Shown: positions 9,268-19,924, counted from the first letter of the stretch. The stretch is 64,000 bases of DNA from Pyrinomonadaceae bacterium (GCA_019186825.1 JABARP010000012.1:49225-113224); one strand, 5' to 3'. Made by a program: numbers and translations. The notes: generated from the letters alone by a model not told the origin.

Positions 9268-9930
9268 ATGAGGAAGATGATATTGTCGTTTGCCGCCGCG
9301 GGGCTGCTTGGGATGATGGCTGTTTCGGCCTTTGGTCAAGGAAATGGGCCGGTCGTTGTGCGTCCGGGAGCACCCGGCGAGCCGAGCAAGGTCCTGCCTC
9401 CGGACACGCGGCCCTTGCCGCCGCCTTTGTCGAAGCAGGACATCGCGTTTATGCAGGGAATGATCCATCACCACGCTCAGGCGGTCGAAATGGTCGCCTT
9501 GATGGATGGCCGAACCGAAAATAAGGAGCTTCGCCTGCTTGGGGCACGCATCAGCCAATCGCAATCCGACGAAATGCACTTTATGAAACGCTGGCTTGTC
9601 GCTCGCGGCCAGCCTACTGAAATGAAGATGGGTGGAATGGACATGTCCAGTATGAGCGGCCATGAACATCATATGATGGGCCCGATGTTGATGCCCGGAA
9701 TGCTCACGCCCGAGCAGATGGCGGCCTTAAAAGCTTCGAGCGGAACGGAATTCGACCGCCTATTCCTCACAGGGATGATCCAACACCATGGCGGAGCTCT
9801 CACAATGGTAAAGGAACTTTTTGAAACACCCGGAAGCGGACAGGACGCCGAACTTTTCACCTTCGCGACAGACGTTGACAGCGGCCAGCGGGCCGAGATC
9901 CGAATAATGCAGAAAATGCTGGGAGAGTAA
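9268..9930 (+). CDS. Exported DUF305 protein (ferritin-like, paired His motifs)
   Basis: 220 residues from the preferred ATG at 9268, which is preceded by AGAGGA; an in-frame ATG at 9247 would add seven residues. A signal peptide ends near VSAFGQ. Two DUF305 half-repeats are present: FMQGMIHHHAQAVEMV and FLTGMIQHHGGALTMV, each with the His-His pair typical of the family. Between them is a Met/His-rich loop (MGGMDMSSMSGHEHHMMG) that could bind copper. DUF305 proteins are four-helix bundles thought to bind metals in the periplasm; the exact role is unknown. Its stop is 8 nt before the LVIVD gene, so the two form an operon. Confidence 0.85.
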   Translation: MRKMILSFAAAGLLGMMAVSAFGQGNGPVVVRPGAPGEPSKVLPPDTRPLPPPLSKQDIAFMQGMIHHHAQAVEMVALMDGRTENKELRLLGARISQSQSDEMHFMKRWLVARGQPTEMKMGGMDMSSMSGHEHHMMGPMLMPGMLTPEQMAALKASSGTEFDRLFLTGMIQHHGGALTMVKELFETPGSGQDAELFTFATDVDSGQRAEIRIMQKMLGE

Positions 9931-9938
9931 ATCTAATA

Positions 9939-11849
<1,911 letters not shown>

Positions 11850-11881
11850 CTCGTCGCATTTCTAAGAATGCGTCAATACGA

Positions 11882-11915
11882 AACCCTGTGCACAAACTAC
11901 TATGTGCACAGGGTT
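11882..11915. terminator. Bidirectional hairpin between convergent genes
   Basis: Perfect 13-bp arms AACCCTGTGCACA (11882-11894) and TGTGCACAGGGTT (11903-11915) with an 8-nt loop. It lies 32 nt after the stop of the LVIVD gene and contains the stop codon and last few codons of the convergent acetyltransferase gene. The T-tract after the arm on the plus strand is weak, so termination strength is uncertain. Confidence 0.65.
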
Positions 11916-12418
11916 CTCTTGTGGATTGCCTTAGCTTTGCAGGAGCTTGAGCTGATGCTCTTGAACATTCGCAACGAGTTTGGGAATCTAACAAAATCGT
12001 GTTTCTCGTACCAACGGGCAAGGCGTTCATTTCTGGCGTCGAGCATTAATGCTCTGATGCCGACCTTTTCTGCAACTTCGGCCGTGCGGGCTTGAGCGTC
12101 CATCAGTAAAAGGTCTCCAAAACCTCTTCCCTGTATGCTCACGTCGATACCCAACTGACCGAGCATCACGACGGGAATACCTCTCTTGATGCGGGGACGG
12201 TCATTGGGAACGTCATCCTGCCGCACCTGCATCATCAGTAACGTGTGATAGCCGAGGATCCTTTCCGACGGATCGCGTTCGTCGATCAGGATCATCGTCC
12301 GGCTCAGATCACGTTCCTGATCCTGCAGGGCCTTCTTTCTCAAAAAGTCGGTAACGTCCGGATCGCCGCAATCAAAACTGCCCCGATCGTGAACGCGCGA
12401 CAGCGGCTCAATCAGCAA
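11900..12418 (-). CDS. GNAT acetyltransferase toxin of a TacAT-type type II toxin-antitoxin pair
   Basis: 172 residues with the GNAT fold. The acetyl-CoA loop reads SIQGRGFGDLL (Q-x-x-G-x-G), preceded by the PVVMLGQLGID strand. A WYEKHDFVRFP motif near the C-terminus is characteristic of TacT/AtaT-like toxins. Such toxins acetylate aminoacyl-tRNA and stop translation. It overlaps the DUF1778 gene by 11 nt, the usual antitoxin-first order. The last residues (KAKAIHKRTLCT) are encoded by a terminator-like hairpin. Confidence 0.88.
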   Translation of the reverse strand: MLIEPLSRVHDRGSFDCGDPDVTDFLRKKALQDQERDLSRTMILIDERDPSERILGYHTLLMMQVRQDDVPNDRPRIKRGIPVVMLGQLGIDVSIQGRGFGDLLLMDAQARTAEVAEKVGIRALMLDARNERLARWYEKHDFVRFPNSLRMFKSISSSSCKAKAIHKRTLCT

Positions 12419-12725
12419 GGTGATGCCTCACGCCATCTCTTATTCCTTTGCGATACCTTGCCGCGACCGAACGCGACCTTTGGGAAGGTTTAGAACGAAC
12501 ACTCAATTTGTCGAGAAAGAACTGATAATCGGCAGAGCTCAAAACCAGCTGATCGTGTTGTTCAATGACCTTTGCAGCCTTTTCGCTCAAGGCAACAACC
12601 GCAAATTCGGTCAGATCTTGGCCCGATAAAGCCGCCGCTCGAACAACGCGTTCCTTCACTTCGGCAGCGAGCCGAATATTCATCCGCCCGGGACTGACCT
12701 TTCTGGTATCTTTAACAGCACGCAT
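12408..12725 (-). CDS. DUF1778 (TacA-type) ribbon-helix-helix antitoxin
   Basis: About 105 residues from the ATG at 12725, which has AAGGAAAG upstream; an in-frame ATG at 12758 would place the start inside the operator palindrome. The segment MNIRLAAEVKERVVRAAALSGQDLTEFAV is the ribbon-helix-helix DNA-binding region of DUF1778 proteins. The C-terminal part would wrap and neutralise the acetyltransferase. It is probably autoregulatory through the palindrome at 12739-12759. Confidence 0.85.
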   Translation of the reverse strand: MRAVKDTRKVSPGRMNIRLAAEVKERVVRAAALSGQDLTEFAVVALSEKAAKVIEQHDQLVLSSADYQFFLDKLSVRSKPSQRSRSVAARYRKGIRDGVRHHLAD

Positions 12726-12738
12726 AACAACTTTCCTT

Positions 12739-12759
12739 GATGTGGCAGATTGCCACATC
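12739..12759 (-). promoter_or_regulatory. Operator palindrome upstream of tacA-like gene
   Basis: Perfect 9-bp inverted repeat GATGTGGCA / TGCCACATC with a GAT spacer, 14-34 nt upstream of the antitoxin start. The position and the RHH antitoxin next to it fit conditional autoregulation. The binding itself is inferred. Confidence 0.7.
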
Positions 12760-12798
12760 GCTTAAGCATATCACCTCCCGCCTCGGTCGTTCAAGGTG

Positions 12799-13596
12799 TT
12801 AGAGTTCGGACAGTTTGTACACACCTTTCTCGATCCGTTCTGCGAAGCCCTCGTCAACTAGTTCGTGGTTTGCCCTACCGGCCTCTTTCCGTGTGAGGCC
12901 GAACTTGCCGGCGAGTTCGCCGACGAGCGTCATACCGCACATTTTTAGATACGTACGCGCGAGCTCGCGCAACGCGTCTTCACGGTTCATCTTTCGTGTG
13001 AGCGAAGCGGAAAAGCGCATCTCGGCAAGCGTCCAAATATAGGTAAATTTCGGCACATAAACGACCTCTTGCGGCACGACCTTCATTCGTTTCTGAAGTT
13101 CATCGAGAGCCTTCGTAAGCTCCGGCCTTGTAAGCCCCGTTGCTTCCCGCAGATCTGCGGTTGCAAGCTCAAACTCCTTTCGAAGTACCTTCAAAACGGC
13201 TTGCGCATTCTTCGATAGAATGCCGCTCTCGCCCTTTTTTGAGCAGCCCCAAAGTGCGTTAAAGACCGGTATCATTCGCTTCGCAAGGAACATCGAGTGT
13301 CCTTTGTAAACCTTGCCGTAATAGACCTTGCCGCGGGCTACGACCTCGTCTTTGAGCACCCAGGCCTTGCTTGCCTCAGTGTCCTTCTGGACGTTTCGCG
13401 GCATATGCGCATCGCGTCGGCCGCAGACGGCGATATAGACGGACGGCATACGCTTCCGCACGTCCGTCATCCCGAGGCAAAGCCCGATGTCCTCGACCAT
13501 CTGCTCGACATCGGCTGCGGTATCAACGCGCAAAGATTCCTCGCGACGCCATTTTCTGTCGCGATATGCTTCGATCTCTTCCGGCAATTGGTTCAT
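12799..13596 (-). CDS. AlkZ-related winged-helix protein
   Basis: 265 residues, cytoplasmic. The sequence shows CGRRDAHMPRNVQKD near residue 60-75 and two or three winged-helix-like units, such as LREATGLTRPELTKALDELQKR and LVGELAGKFGLTRKEAGRANHELVDEGF. I associate this pattern with proteins annotated as AlkZ-related (YcaQ-type DNA glycosylase relatives), but the catalytic QxQ/QxD motif of AlkZ is not visible, so glycosylase activity is doubtful. A DNA-binding role is likely. It is separated by only ~40 nt from the operator of the toxin-antitoxin pair, in the same direction. Confidence 0.55.
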   Translation of the reverse strand: MNQLPEEIEAYRDRKWRREESLRVDTAADVEQMVEDIGLCLGMTDVRKRMPSVYIAVCGRRDAHMPRNVQKDTEASKAWVLKDEVVARGKVYYGKVYKGHSMFLAKRMIPVFNALWGCSKKGESGILSKNAQAVLKVLRKEFELATADLREATGLTRPELTKALDELQKRMKVVPQEVVYVPKFTYIWTLAEMRFSASLTRKMNREDALRELARTYLKMCGMTLVGELAGKFGLTRKEAGRANHELVDEGFAERIEKGVYKLSEL

Positions 13597-13614
13597 ATCC
13601 AGCTGGATTAGAAC

Positions 13615-13660
13615 ACAAAAAAATAGCTGTCGGCTACTTTGCGGTTGAGCTGACAGCTAT
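13615..13660 (-). terminator. Intrinsic terminator of the glycine-zipper protein gene
   Basis: On the minus strand, arms ATAGCTGTC and GACAGCTAT (9 bp, 20-nt loop with extra pairing) are followed by a run of seven T residues. It lies 28 nt after the stop of the gene at 13688. Confidence 0.8.
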
Positions 13661-13687
13661 CTTGAAAAATAGGATGTGAGAAAGGTC

Positions 13688-15301
13688 TTATCTCGGCTGC
13701 TGGTTATCCGATCGGATCGGTGATGATGCAACGACCGAGATCGTCGAGCCCTTCATAAGCTGTATGTCATCGCGTCCCTGCAGCACGACCGAGCCTGCAC
13801 CTGCTCCACCGCCGATCACCGCTCCGATCACCGCACCTTTTACACCGCCGGCGATCGCACCGATAACGGCACCGATGCCCGCACCGATACCGCCGCGTTT
13901 GACGCTCTCTTTGGTCTGGCTGTCGCCCTTTGCAGTGCCTTCGGTATCGACCTTTACTTCCTTGCCGTTCTGATCGCGGATCGAAGAAAGATTGCCGGCA
14001 AAATCATAGACCTCGCCATTGCGCAGCGTGATCCGCTCGAAATTGAACGTAATGTTCGACCGGCCGCTAACACGCCCCGAGCGTCCGACGCCCGAAATGT
14101 ACCCCTCGATCGTCGCGCCGCGGAATTCATTCGGCGACTGTACGGTCATGCGAAAGCGGTCGTTATTCTGCGAGGCCTTTGTATTGATGTCATTCTCGAG
14201 AACGCCGGTGATCGCCGTTCCGTTCGGGACGATGAAGCGTCCTGTCCGCGGCGTGCTCGTTGTCGGCGGATAGTTGCCATAACCCGGATTCCCGTTGTTC
14301 GAATCGTTATCCGAATAGCCGCCGTTGTTGCCGTAATTTCCCGTATCGATACCAAGCCGGGCGACCTGATCGGTCTTGTTATACACGCTCTCGGCAAAGA
14401 CCGTCTGATTCAAATAGCTCGTCGTAATACGTCGAAGAACGCGCATCTCTTGCCCATTTCGTGCCGTCTCGAACGTGATCGTATAGTCTGTATCTCCGCC
14501 AAAACTCGAGATGGTAAGTTTATCGCCCGCCAGCGTCGCACGCAGACGGATCGTGCGTCCCTGTGCATCTGTCTCCGTGGTTTCGCGTCCATCCGCGAGG
14601 AACGAAACGGGCGACGCGGTCGATGTCGCCAAGGTCACATTATTTCCGCGAATATCGAGAGCGATCTGGCCCGGAGCGGTAAGTTTATCCTTTAATTCCT
14701 CACGGTCGGTGCCGCTTGCGTTCGAACGCGCGATGATGTCATCGATACGCTCGCTACGCTGCATATCGAGGTCATACGTACCCGAAAGGCCGACCACCAC
14801 CGAGCTTCCCGTTGTCGGATAATTATCACGGTCGTCATATGGGCCGTCGTTCGCGTCGCCCATCGAGGACCAGTTATTTGTTACGCCGTAATTGGATGCA
14901 AGGCGGTCGATCTGAGCCTTGATGTCGCTCCAATCGTCCATCAAACGCTGATTCTGTTGGTTATCAAGCAAGAATTGCTCAACGCGCTTTGCAGCGTTGA
15001 CGACCGAGCGGATATCGTCGCGATTCTCGCGCCGCTTATCAAGATTGTTTCGAAAATCCCGTATAGAATCCTTAAGCTCGCTGATGTCCTGCCCGACCTG
15101 CGACACGATCGTCGTATTTACCGACGCCGAGTTGAGCTGATAGCGAAGGTCGTAGTCAAAATTATCGACCTTTGTCGCAAGGCTCCGGACCGCGTCGCGG
15201 ATCTCACGCTCGCTCCGCCTTTGCGCGTCCGCGGTCGTTGCGCCCGCAATTGCCACTATTGCAACAAATAATGCCGTTAGATGGATTCGTAGAGTTTTCA
15301 T
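13688..15301 (-). CDS. Exported protein with C-terminal glycine-zipper segment
   Basis: 537 residues with a signal peptide (to ...GATTADAQ). Residues ~25-130 are rich in Arg, Asp and Asn and predicted helical. A Gly/Asn/Tyr-rich linker (NYGNNGGYSDNDSNNGNPG) separates it from a beta-rich domain starting near IVPNGTAITGVLEN. Near the C-terminus a long glycine-zipper (GGIGAGIGAVIGAIAGG and continuation) could insert into or span a membrane. The IVPNGT...ASQNNDRF... pattern recalls outer-membrane or conjugation-type TrbI-like beta domains, but I do not assign a function. An intrinsic terminator follows the stop. Confidence 0.75.
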   Translation of the reverse strand: MKTLRIHLTALFVAIVAIAGATTADAQRRSEREIRDAVRSLATKVDNFDYDLRYQLNSASVNTTIVSQVGQDISELKDSIRDFRNNLDKRRENRDDIRSVVNAAKRVEQFLLDNQQNQRLMDDWSDIKAQIDRLASNYGVTNNWSSMGDANDGPYDDRDNYPTTGSSVVVGLSGTYDLDMQRSERIDDIIARSNASGTDREELKDKLTAPGQIALDIRGNNVTLATSTASPVSFLADGRETTETDAQGRTIRLRATLAGDKLTISSFGGDTDYTITFETARNGQEMRVLRRITTSYLNQTVFAESVYNKTDQVARLGIDTGNYGNNGGYSDNDSNNGNPGYGNYPPTTSTPRTGRFIVPNGTAITGVLENDINTKASQNNDRFRMTVQSPNEFRGATIEGYISGVGRSGRVSGRSNITFNFERITLRNGEVYDFAGNLSSIRDQNGKEVKVDTEGTAKGDSQTKESVKRGGIGAGIGAVIGAIAGGVKGAVIGAVIGGGAGAGSVVLQGRDDIQLMKGSTISVVASSPIRSDNQQPR

Positions 15302-15446
15302 CGTGCGTCACCTGCTCTTGTCTATTTTACGCGAATTCGGGCAAGCCGCATCCCGGCGCAAGCTTACCCAACCGTTATGAAGCATTTTTCGTGCCATGAG
15401 TTGTAATCTCTCTTGCGGTGCAAATAATGCTAGAATTGCCTCACCT

Positions 15447-15872
15447 ATGGCACAAAATACTTCGGAAGCGGTCGTTCGATACATCGGGGACGACTATTTT
15501 CTCGGCACGACGCCCAGCGGCTTGCCGCAATTGATGGATTCTAAAGGAGATAGGCACGCTGCTCCCACGCCGATCGAACTGTTACTGGTTGCGGTCGCGG
15601 GCTGCACAGCGATCGATGTCCAATCAATTCTTGCAAAGAAACGGCAGGATGTAACATCTTACGACGTGCGCATCTCGGGCACGCGAGCCGAAGAGCATCC
15701 GCGAAAATTCACCGCGTTTCACATAACCCATATCGTGCGCGGACGCGGTATTTCGGCAAAGGCAGTGGAGGATGCGATCCGGCTATCGGACGAAACGTAT
15801 TGTTCGGTGGCGGCAACGGTAAAGCCGACCGCAACGATCACCACGGCGTACGAGATCGTCGAGATCGACTAA
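15447..15872 (+). CDS. OsmC family protein
   Basis: 141 residues from the ATG at 15447 (an in-frame ATG at 15396 lacks family homology upstream). The features are typical of OsmC/Ohr-like proteins: a beta-rich start (VVRYIGDDYF), PTPIELLLVAVAGCTAIDVQSIL with the first conserved Cys, and SDETYCSVAATV with the second. OsmC/Ohr proteins reduce organic hydroperoxides through this cysteine pair, using lipoyl or dithiol reductants. It is cytoplasmic, and its stop is 25 nt before the HEAT-cyclophilin gene on the same strand. Confidence 0.87.
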   Translation: MAQNTSEAVVRYIGDDYFLGTTPSGLPQLMDSKGDRHAAPTPIELLLVAVAGCTAIDVQSILAKKRQDVTSYDVRISGTRAEEHPRKFTAFHITHIVRGRGISAKAVEDAIRLSDETYCSVAATVKPTATITTAYEIVEID

Positions 15873-15897
15873 GAACGAGCACGAACACTACATATTG

Positions 15898-18090
15898 ATG
15901 CGAACTCTGATCATACTTTCCCTCGCGGCCTTTTTGTCGAACGTCGCGGTCGTTTTTTCACAGGTGCCGTCCGAGTCGGCTGTAAGAATACTCGCGGCCG
16001 AGGACGCACGTTCATTCAATAGCGAACTGATCACGCTAATGCGGTCGAAAGACGCCGCCATTCGTGCGCGTGCCGCACTCGCCGCCGGCCGTATCGGACG
16101 CAAAGAAGCGATCCCGCACCTCGCCGCACTCACCAAAGATCCGAATGAGAACGTCCGTGCGACCGCCACATTTGCTCTCGGCGAGATCGAATCTACCGAG
16201 GCCGCTGACGCATTGCTTGCAGCGATCGAAAAAGAAACTGCTCTCGCCGTAAAGGCTCGTCTTGTCGAAGCTATAGGCAAGGTCGCTGCAGCAAACCCAA
16301 AAGCAGACAGCGCCGCAAAGATCAAGAATGCGATCGTCTCTGCGCTCGAAAGCGAGCTTGCAAAAGGTGAGAAGTGCGACCGTCAAACCGTACTACTCGG
16401 CCTGACCGCATTGATACGCACACGGCCAGATGGTGCTGACGCCCTCGCTGTAAAATTTCTGAACGATAAGGATGCACGCGTCCGAGCAGATGCCGCCAAT
16501 ACGCTCACGCGCTTGCGTTCAAAGAACGCAAGCGCTGCTCTCATCGCACTCGTCAAAAACGAGGCCGACCCGATCGCCCGCGCAAATGCGGCGAGAGCAC
16601 TCGGTGCCGCAGGAGCCAAAGAAGCGTTGGATCTTCTCGTATCCCTGATGACAAAGGATGCCGACAGCCGCGTTCGAATTTCCGCGGTCCGCTCCCTCTC
16701 CTCTCTCAAAGACAAAACCGCCGGCGAGAAAGTTGTCGAACGCGGGAACGATCTTTTGAAACGCGCCATCGACAAAGGCCTCGTTTCGCGTCGGGTCGGC
16801 TTGCCGACCGAGCTGACCGAGCTGCTCGAGATCGCCACTGCGGTTGGCAATATTTTTGCCGAAACTAGCGATGAAAAAGCCATTCAATTCCTTCGCGCGT
16901 TGAGAGATTTTGATCATTACCGATCTTCCGAGACCGAGAGGGCGTTCGCTCTCATCGCTCCTGAAGTTTACGTTCAAGAAAAGGCTGCCGCGGAGACATT
17001 TACGGATTTTCACGCGACCTCCGCATATCTAGCAGGCCTAGCAGCGATCGCGGATACGAAGAATACAAAGGCGACGAGAGAGGCCGGCAAGGTGCTGAAC
17101 GCGTATATGACCGACATGCCGTTGATGGTGACCGATGCGGAAAAAAGAAAGGAGCTCAAAAAGGCATTTCCGGATGCGATCGTTGCCGCCTCTGCTTTAA
17201 AGATCGAGAACCTCGAAGATATATTGCTCGGGCAGCTCGTTTATGATGATGTTTTTGTCCGTGCTGCTGTCGCAAACGCTCTCTCGGAATTGCCAAAAAG
17301 CGACAAGATCGTGAGCGCGCTGGAAGTGGCGTTCGGTGCGGCTCTTTCTTCCGATAGACACGAGGACGACGCGCAGCTTGCGATCCTCGATGCTCTTGCA
17401 AAGCTCGACCGGCAAGCGGCGATCCCGACCTTCTCGCTCGCCCTTTCATCGCCAGACTATCTTGTCCGCAAAAAGGCGTTCGACATTCTGGACGACGAGA
17501 GCGTGAAGAAGGATGCAAAACTCGAGACGTTTCTGAAGAATGCTCGTGAAAAGCACCTCGATGAGGTGCGGCCATACGCGCCGGACGCAGGCACAAAGCT
17601 CGGCCAGGTACTGAACCGAAGGGCCGACTACATTCGCGCACTCTCGCGGAAGAATGGCTCCGCGACCGCGATCCTTACGACCGAAAAAGGTGTATTCGAG
17701 ATCGAACTCCTCGGCGAAGACGCGCCGCTAACCGTCGACAATTTTATTAAGTTAGCAAACAGCGGCTACTTCAACGGCATCGAAGTTCATCGCGTTGTCG
17801 CGAATTTCGTGATGCAGGATGGCGATCCGCGTGGCGACGGAAACGGCGGCCCTGGCTGGTCGATCCGTTGCGAGATCAATATGCAGCCGTACGACCGCGG
17901 AGCCGTCGGGATGGCACTTTCCGGAAAGGACACGGGCGGCTCTCAATGGTTCGTAACCCATTCGCCGCAGCCGCACCTCGATGGCGGCTACACCGTCTTC
18001 GGCCGCGTAAAGGGCACGGGAATGGACGTCGTTGACGGCATCGTACGAGGCGATAAGATCTTGAATGTGAAGATCGTCGAAAAGCAGTAG
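15898..18090 (+). CDS. Exported HEAT-repeat protein fused to a cyclophilin-type peptidyl-prolyl isomerase
   Basis: About 730 residues with a signal peptide (MRTLIILSLAAFLSNVAVVFSQ). Residues ~25-250 contain PBS-lyase/HEAT repeats (RARAALAAGRIGRKEAIPHL, RADAANTLTRLRSKNA and similar), and more helical repeats extend to ~560. The last ~160 residues are a cyclophilin domain: TTEKGVFEIELLGEDAPLTV, HRVVANFVMQDGDPRGDG, GGSQWFVTHSPQPHLDGGYT. The catalytic Arg (HRVV), Phe and Gln-Trp-Phe positions are recognisable. It probably helps fold or assemble proteins in the periplasm, with the repeats recruiting clients. The next gene begins 6 nt after its stop. Confidence 0.88.
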   Translation: MRTLIILSLAAFLSNVAVVFSQVPSESAVRILAAEDARSFNSELITLMRSKDAAIRARAALAAGRIGRKEAIPHLAALTKDPNENVRATATFALGEIESTEAADALLAAIEKETALAVKARLVEAIGKVAAANPKADSAAKIKNAIVSALESELAKGEKCDRQTVLLGLTALIRTRPDGADALAVKFLNDKDARVRADAANTLTRLRSKNASAALIALVKNEADPIARANAARALGAAGAKEALDLLVSLMTKDADSRVRISAVRSLSSLKDKTAGEKVVERGNDLLKRAIDKGLVSRRVGLPTELTELLEIATAVGNIFAETSDEKAIQFLRALRDFDHYRSSETERAFALIAPEVYVQEKAAAETFTDFHATSAYLAGLAAIADTKNTKATREAGKVLNAYMTDMPLMVTDAEKRKELKKAFPDAIVAASALKIENLEDILLGQLVYDDVFVRAAVANALSELPKSDKIVSALEVAFGAALSSDRHEDDAQLAILDALAKLDRQAAIPTFSLALSSPDYLVRKKAFDILDDESVKKDAKLETFLKNAREKHLDEVRPYAPDAGTKLGQVLNRRADYIRALSRKNGSATAILTTEKGVFEIELLGEDAPLTVDNFIKLANSGYFNGIEVHRVVANFVMQDGDPRGDGNGGPGWSIRCEINMQPYDRGAVGMALSGKDTGGSQWFVTHSPQPHLDGGYTVFGRVKGTGMDVVDGIVRGDKILNVKIVEKQ

Positions 18091-18096
18091 CGACAT

Positions 18097-18582
18097 ATGG
18101 ACAAAACGCTGCAACGAAAAGAGATCGAAATCGAAAAGAGTCTCGACGACCTGTCGCGATATCTCGACGGACTTTTTCGTATTCCCGGAACTGGCTGGCG
18201 CTTCGGGCTCGATGCGCTTATCGGCCTGATCCCGAACGTCGGCGACACGCTGACATTTGTGCCGTCGATGTACATTCTTTTCTCGGGCGTGCGTTACGGC
18301 GTGCCGAAGATCACGCTGCTTCGGATGGCGCTAAATATCGCGATCGACTACCTTGTCGGAATGATCCCGTTCATCGGCGACGCGTTCGATTTTGTCTGGA
18401 GATCGAACAAGAAAAATATGGAGCTGATCCGCACTCGGGCAACCGGCCATGGTCGCGGCACACGCAGTGATTACTTGTTCATCTTCGGCTTGATAGGCGG
18501 ATTGTTTCTGCTGCTCATCGCGTCGATCACAGCAAGCGGGTTTATCTTGTATTGGGTATTCACAAGCCGTCCGCTCCTCTAG
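18097..18582 (+). CDS. DUF4112 membrane protein
   Basis: 161 residues. The family core is complete: DLSRYLDGLFRIPGTGWRFG, LIGLIPNVGDTLTFV and the matching LVGMIPFIGDAFDFVWR. Two hydrophobic stretches follow these motifs and a final transmembrane helix spans ~126-150 (GLIGGLFLLLIASITASGF). DUF4112 proteins are small inner-membrane proteins of unknown function. The gene starts 6 nt after the cyclophilin fusion. Confidence 0.85.
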   Translation: MDKTLQRKEIEIEKSLDDLSRYLDGLFRIPGTGWRFGLDALIGLIPNVGDTLTFVPSMYILFSGVRYGVPKITLLRMALNIAIDYLVGMIPFIGDAFDFVWRSNKKNMELIRTRATGHGRGTRSDYLFIFGLIGGLFLLLIASITASGFILYWVFTSRPLL

Positions 18583-18601
18583 CCAAGAGTAAAAAGGAAA
18601 A

Positions 18602-18630
18602 TGGCGGCACGGATACTCTCCGTACCGCCA
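18602..18630 (-). terminator. Intrinsic terminator of the redoxin gene
   Basis: Arms TGGCGGCACGGA and TCCGTACCGCCA (12 bp, one mismatch) with a 5-nt loop. On the minus strand the second arm is followed by TTTTCCTTTTT. It lies about 25 nt past the stop at 18654. Confidence 0.75.
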
Positions 18631-18653
18631 AACTACTTACAGCTCTGAATCTC

Positions 18654-19130
18654 TCAGGCTTCTGCGGCCTGAGCCTCGGGGAACATCTTCTCGAGTGCTC
18701 CGGTCAGTACGCCGATGCCGAATTCGCCCGCCGCACGGCTCTTCAACTTGCCTTCCGCGTCGAACAGATAATAGACCGGAACCCAGCCCTGCTCGTTCAG
18801 GAACGCGTCCTTGAGCTTATGCTCGTTATCGACAGCGCAAACGTCGTCGATGCAGTACGTTGCGATCGTCTCCTTGACGGTATCGATGTTCGTATCGGCC
18901 TCATAACGCGGCATATGGATCGCGACCGAGCGAAGGCCTGCGTCCTTGTACTTTGCCTTCAGCGCCTGCAATTTGGGCATATTGTCCTTGCAGATACCGC
19001 AGCTTGTCGCCCAAAAATAGACGAGCGTCGGCTGGCCGTTCACATAGTCGTCGGCCGTTTCCTGCAATTCGTTTAACCAGTGCGTCGCGCCCTCAAAAGA
19101 AGGCCGCTGGTCTCCAATTCTCATTGGCAT
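18654..19130 (-). CDS. Thioredoxin-fold redoxin (TlpA-like), cytoplasmic
   Basis: 158 residues with the thioredoxin-like strand and active site YFWATSCGICKDNMPKL (CxxC as CGIC) and the cis-Pro region WVPVYYLF. No signal peptide is present, unlike classical periplasmic TlpA proteins, so it should act in the cytoplasm. The start at 19130 has GAGGTGATAC upstream. It lies downstream of the peroxiredoxin and Fur-type regulator on the same strand, so it may serve as the electron donor for that peroxiredoxin. The pairing is an inference from context. Confidence 0.82.
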   Translation of the reverse strand: MPMRIGDQRPSFEGATHWLNELQETADDYVNGQPTLVYFWATSCGICKDNMPKLQALKAKYKDAGLRSVAIHMPRYEADTNIDTVKETIATYCIDDVCAVDNEHKLKDAFLNEQGWVPVYYLFDAEGKLKSRAAGEFGIGVLTGALEKMFPEAQAAEA

Positions 19131-19248
19131 TTTTGTATCACCTCAAAAGCACGGCCGCAGATGAACACTTCAATTCCAACGCAGATACTCCTTGTATCAT
19201 CCCTCTGCGCAGGCTCAATGTCCATCCACGGCCGATCTTGTAAAACCC

Positions 19249-19836
19249 TTAGACCTTAAGGTTCTCCTGGCCGGGCTTCCAGTCAGCCGAGCAAAGTCCG
19301 CCCGTCTGCAATCCCTGAAGCACGCGAAGTGTTTCATCGACCGAACGTCCGATGTTCAGGCTGTGAACCACCGAGTACTGAAGCACGCCTTCCGGATCGA
19401 CGATGAACAGGCCGCGAAGTGCGATGTTCGCATCCTCGACGAGGATGTTGTACTGGCGTGCGAGCTTGCCGCCTACGTCCGAAGCGATCGGATATTTCAC
19501 GCCTTCGATGCCGTTCTTGTCTTTCGGCGTCTTGAGCCATGCGCGGTGCGAGTGGACCGAGTCCGTCGAAACACCGACGACCTCAGCTCCAACACCCTGG
19601 AATTCTTCGAGGCGATCCGAGAAGTGGATAAGCTCGGTCGGGCACACGAACGTGAAATCAAGCGGGTAGAAAAGCAGAATGAGCCATTTGCCCTTGTAAT
19701 CGGCAAGCTTGACGTTCTCCGCCAAGGTGTCGATGTTCTTCGTCGATGGCATATTGAAATCCGGTGCCGGCTGGCCGACCTTTGCGATCGGTGCCTGCGC
19801 GATGTTTTCGGTTGCGGTTCCTGTTGCAGTTGACAT
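19249..19836 (-). CDS. Typical 2-Cys peroxiredoxin (AhpC/Prx1 type)
   Basis: 195 residues. The peroxidatic Cys lies in FYPLDFTFVCPTEL and the resolving Cys in GGLCSADWKPG near the C-terminus, the standard pattern of AhpC/TSA peroxiredoxins. It reduces hydrogen peroxide and organic peroxides in the cytoplasm. A strong Shine-Dalgarno (AAGGAG) is present. It lies 88 nt downstream of the Fur/PerR-like gene and is likely part of its regulon. The ~20-residue N-terminal tail rich in Thr/Ala (MSTATGTATENIAQ) is an addition to the usual chain. Confidence 0.93.
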   Translation of the reverse strand: MSTATGTATENIAQAPIAKVGQPAPDFNMPSTKNIDTLAENVKLADYKGKWLILLFYPLDFTFVCPTELIHFSDRLEEFQGVGAEVVGVSTDSVHSHRAWLKTPKDKNGIEGVKYPIASDVGGKLARQYNILVEDANIALRGLFIVDPEGVLQYSVVHSLNIGRSVDETLRVLQGLQTGGLCSADWKPGQENLKV

Positions 19837-19924
19837 GTTGTTGATTCTCTCCTTTTTCTAAATGTTGGCCGCTTTGTTGGCGGCTATTGTTCTTGCTCCA
19901 TTATTGGGAATGCGAAAAAAAACT

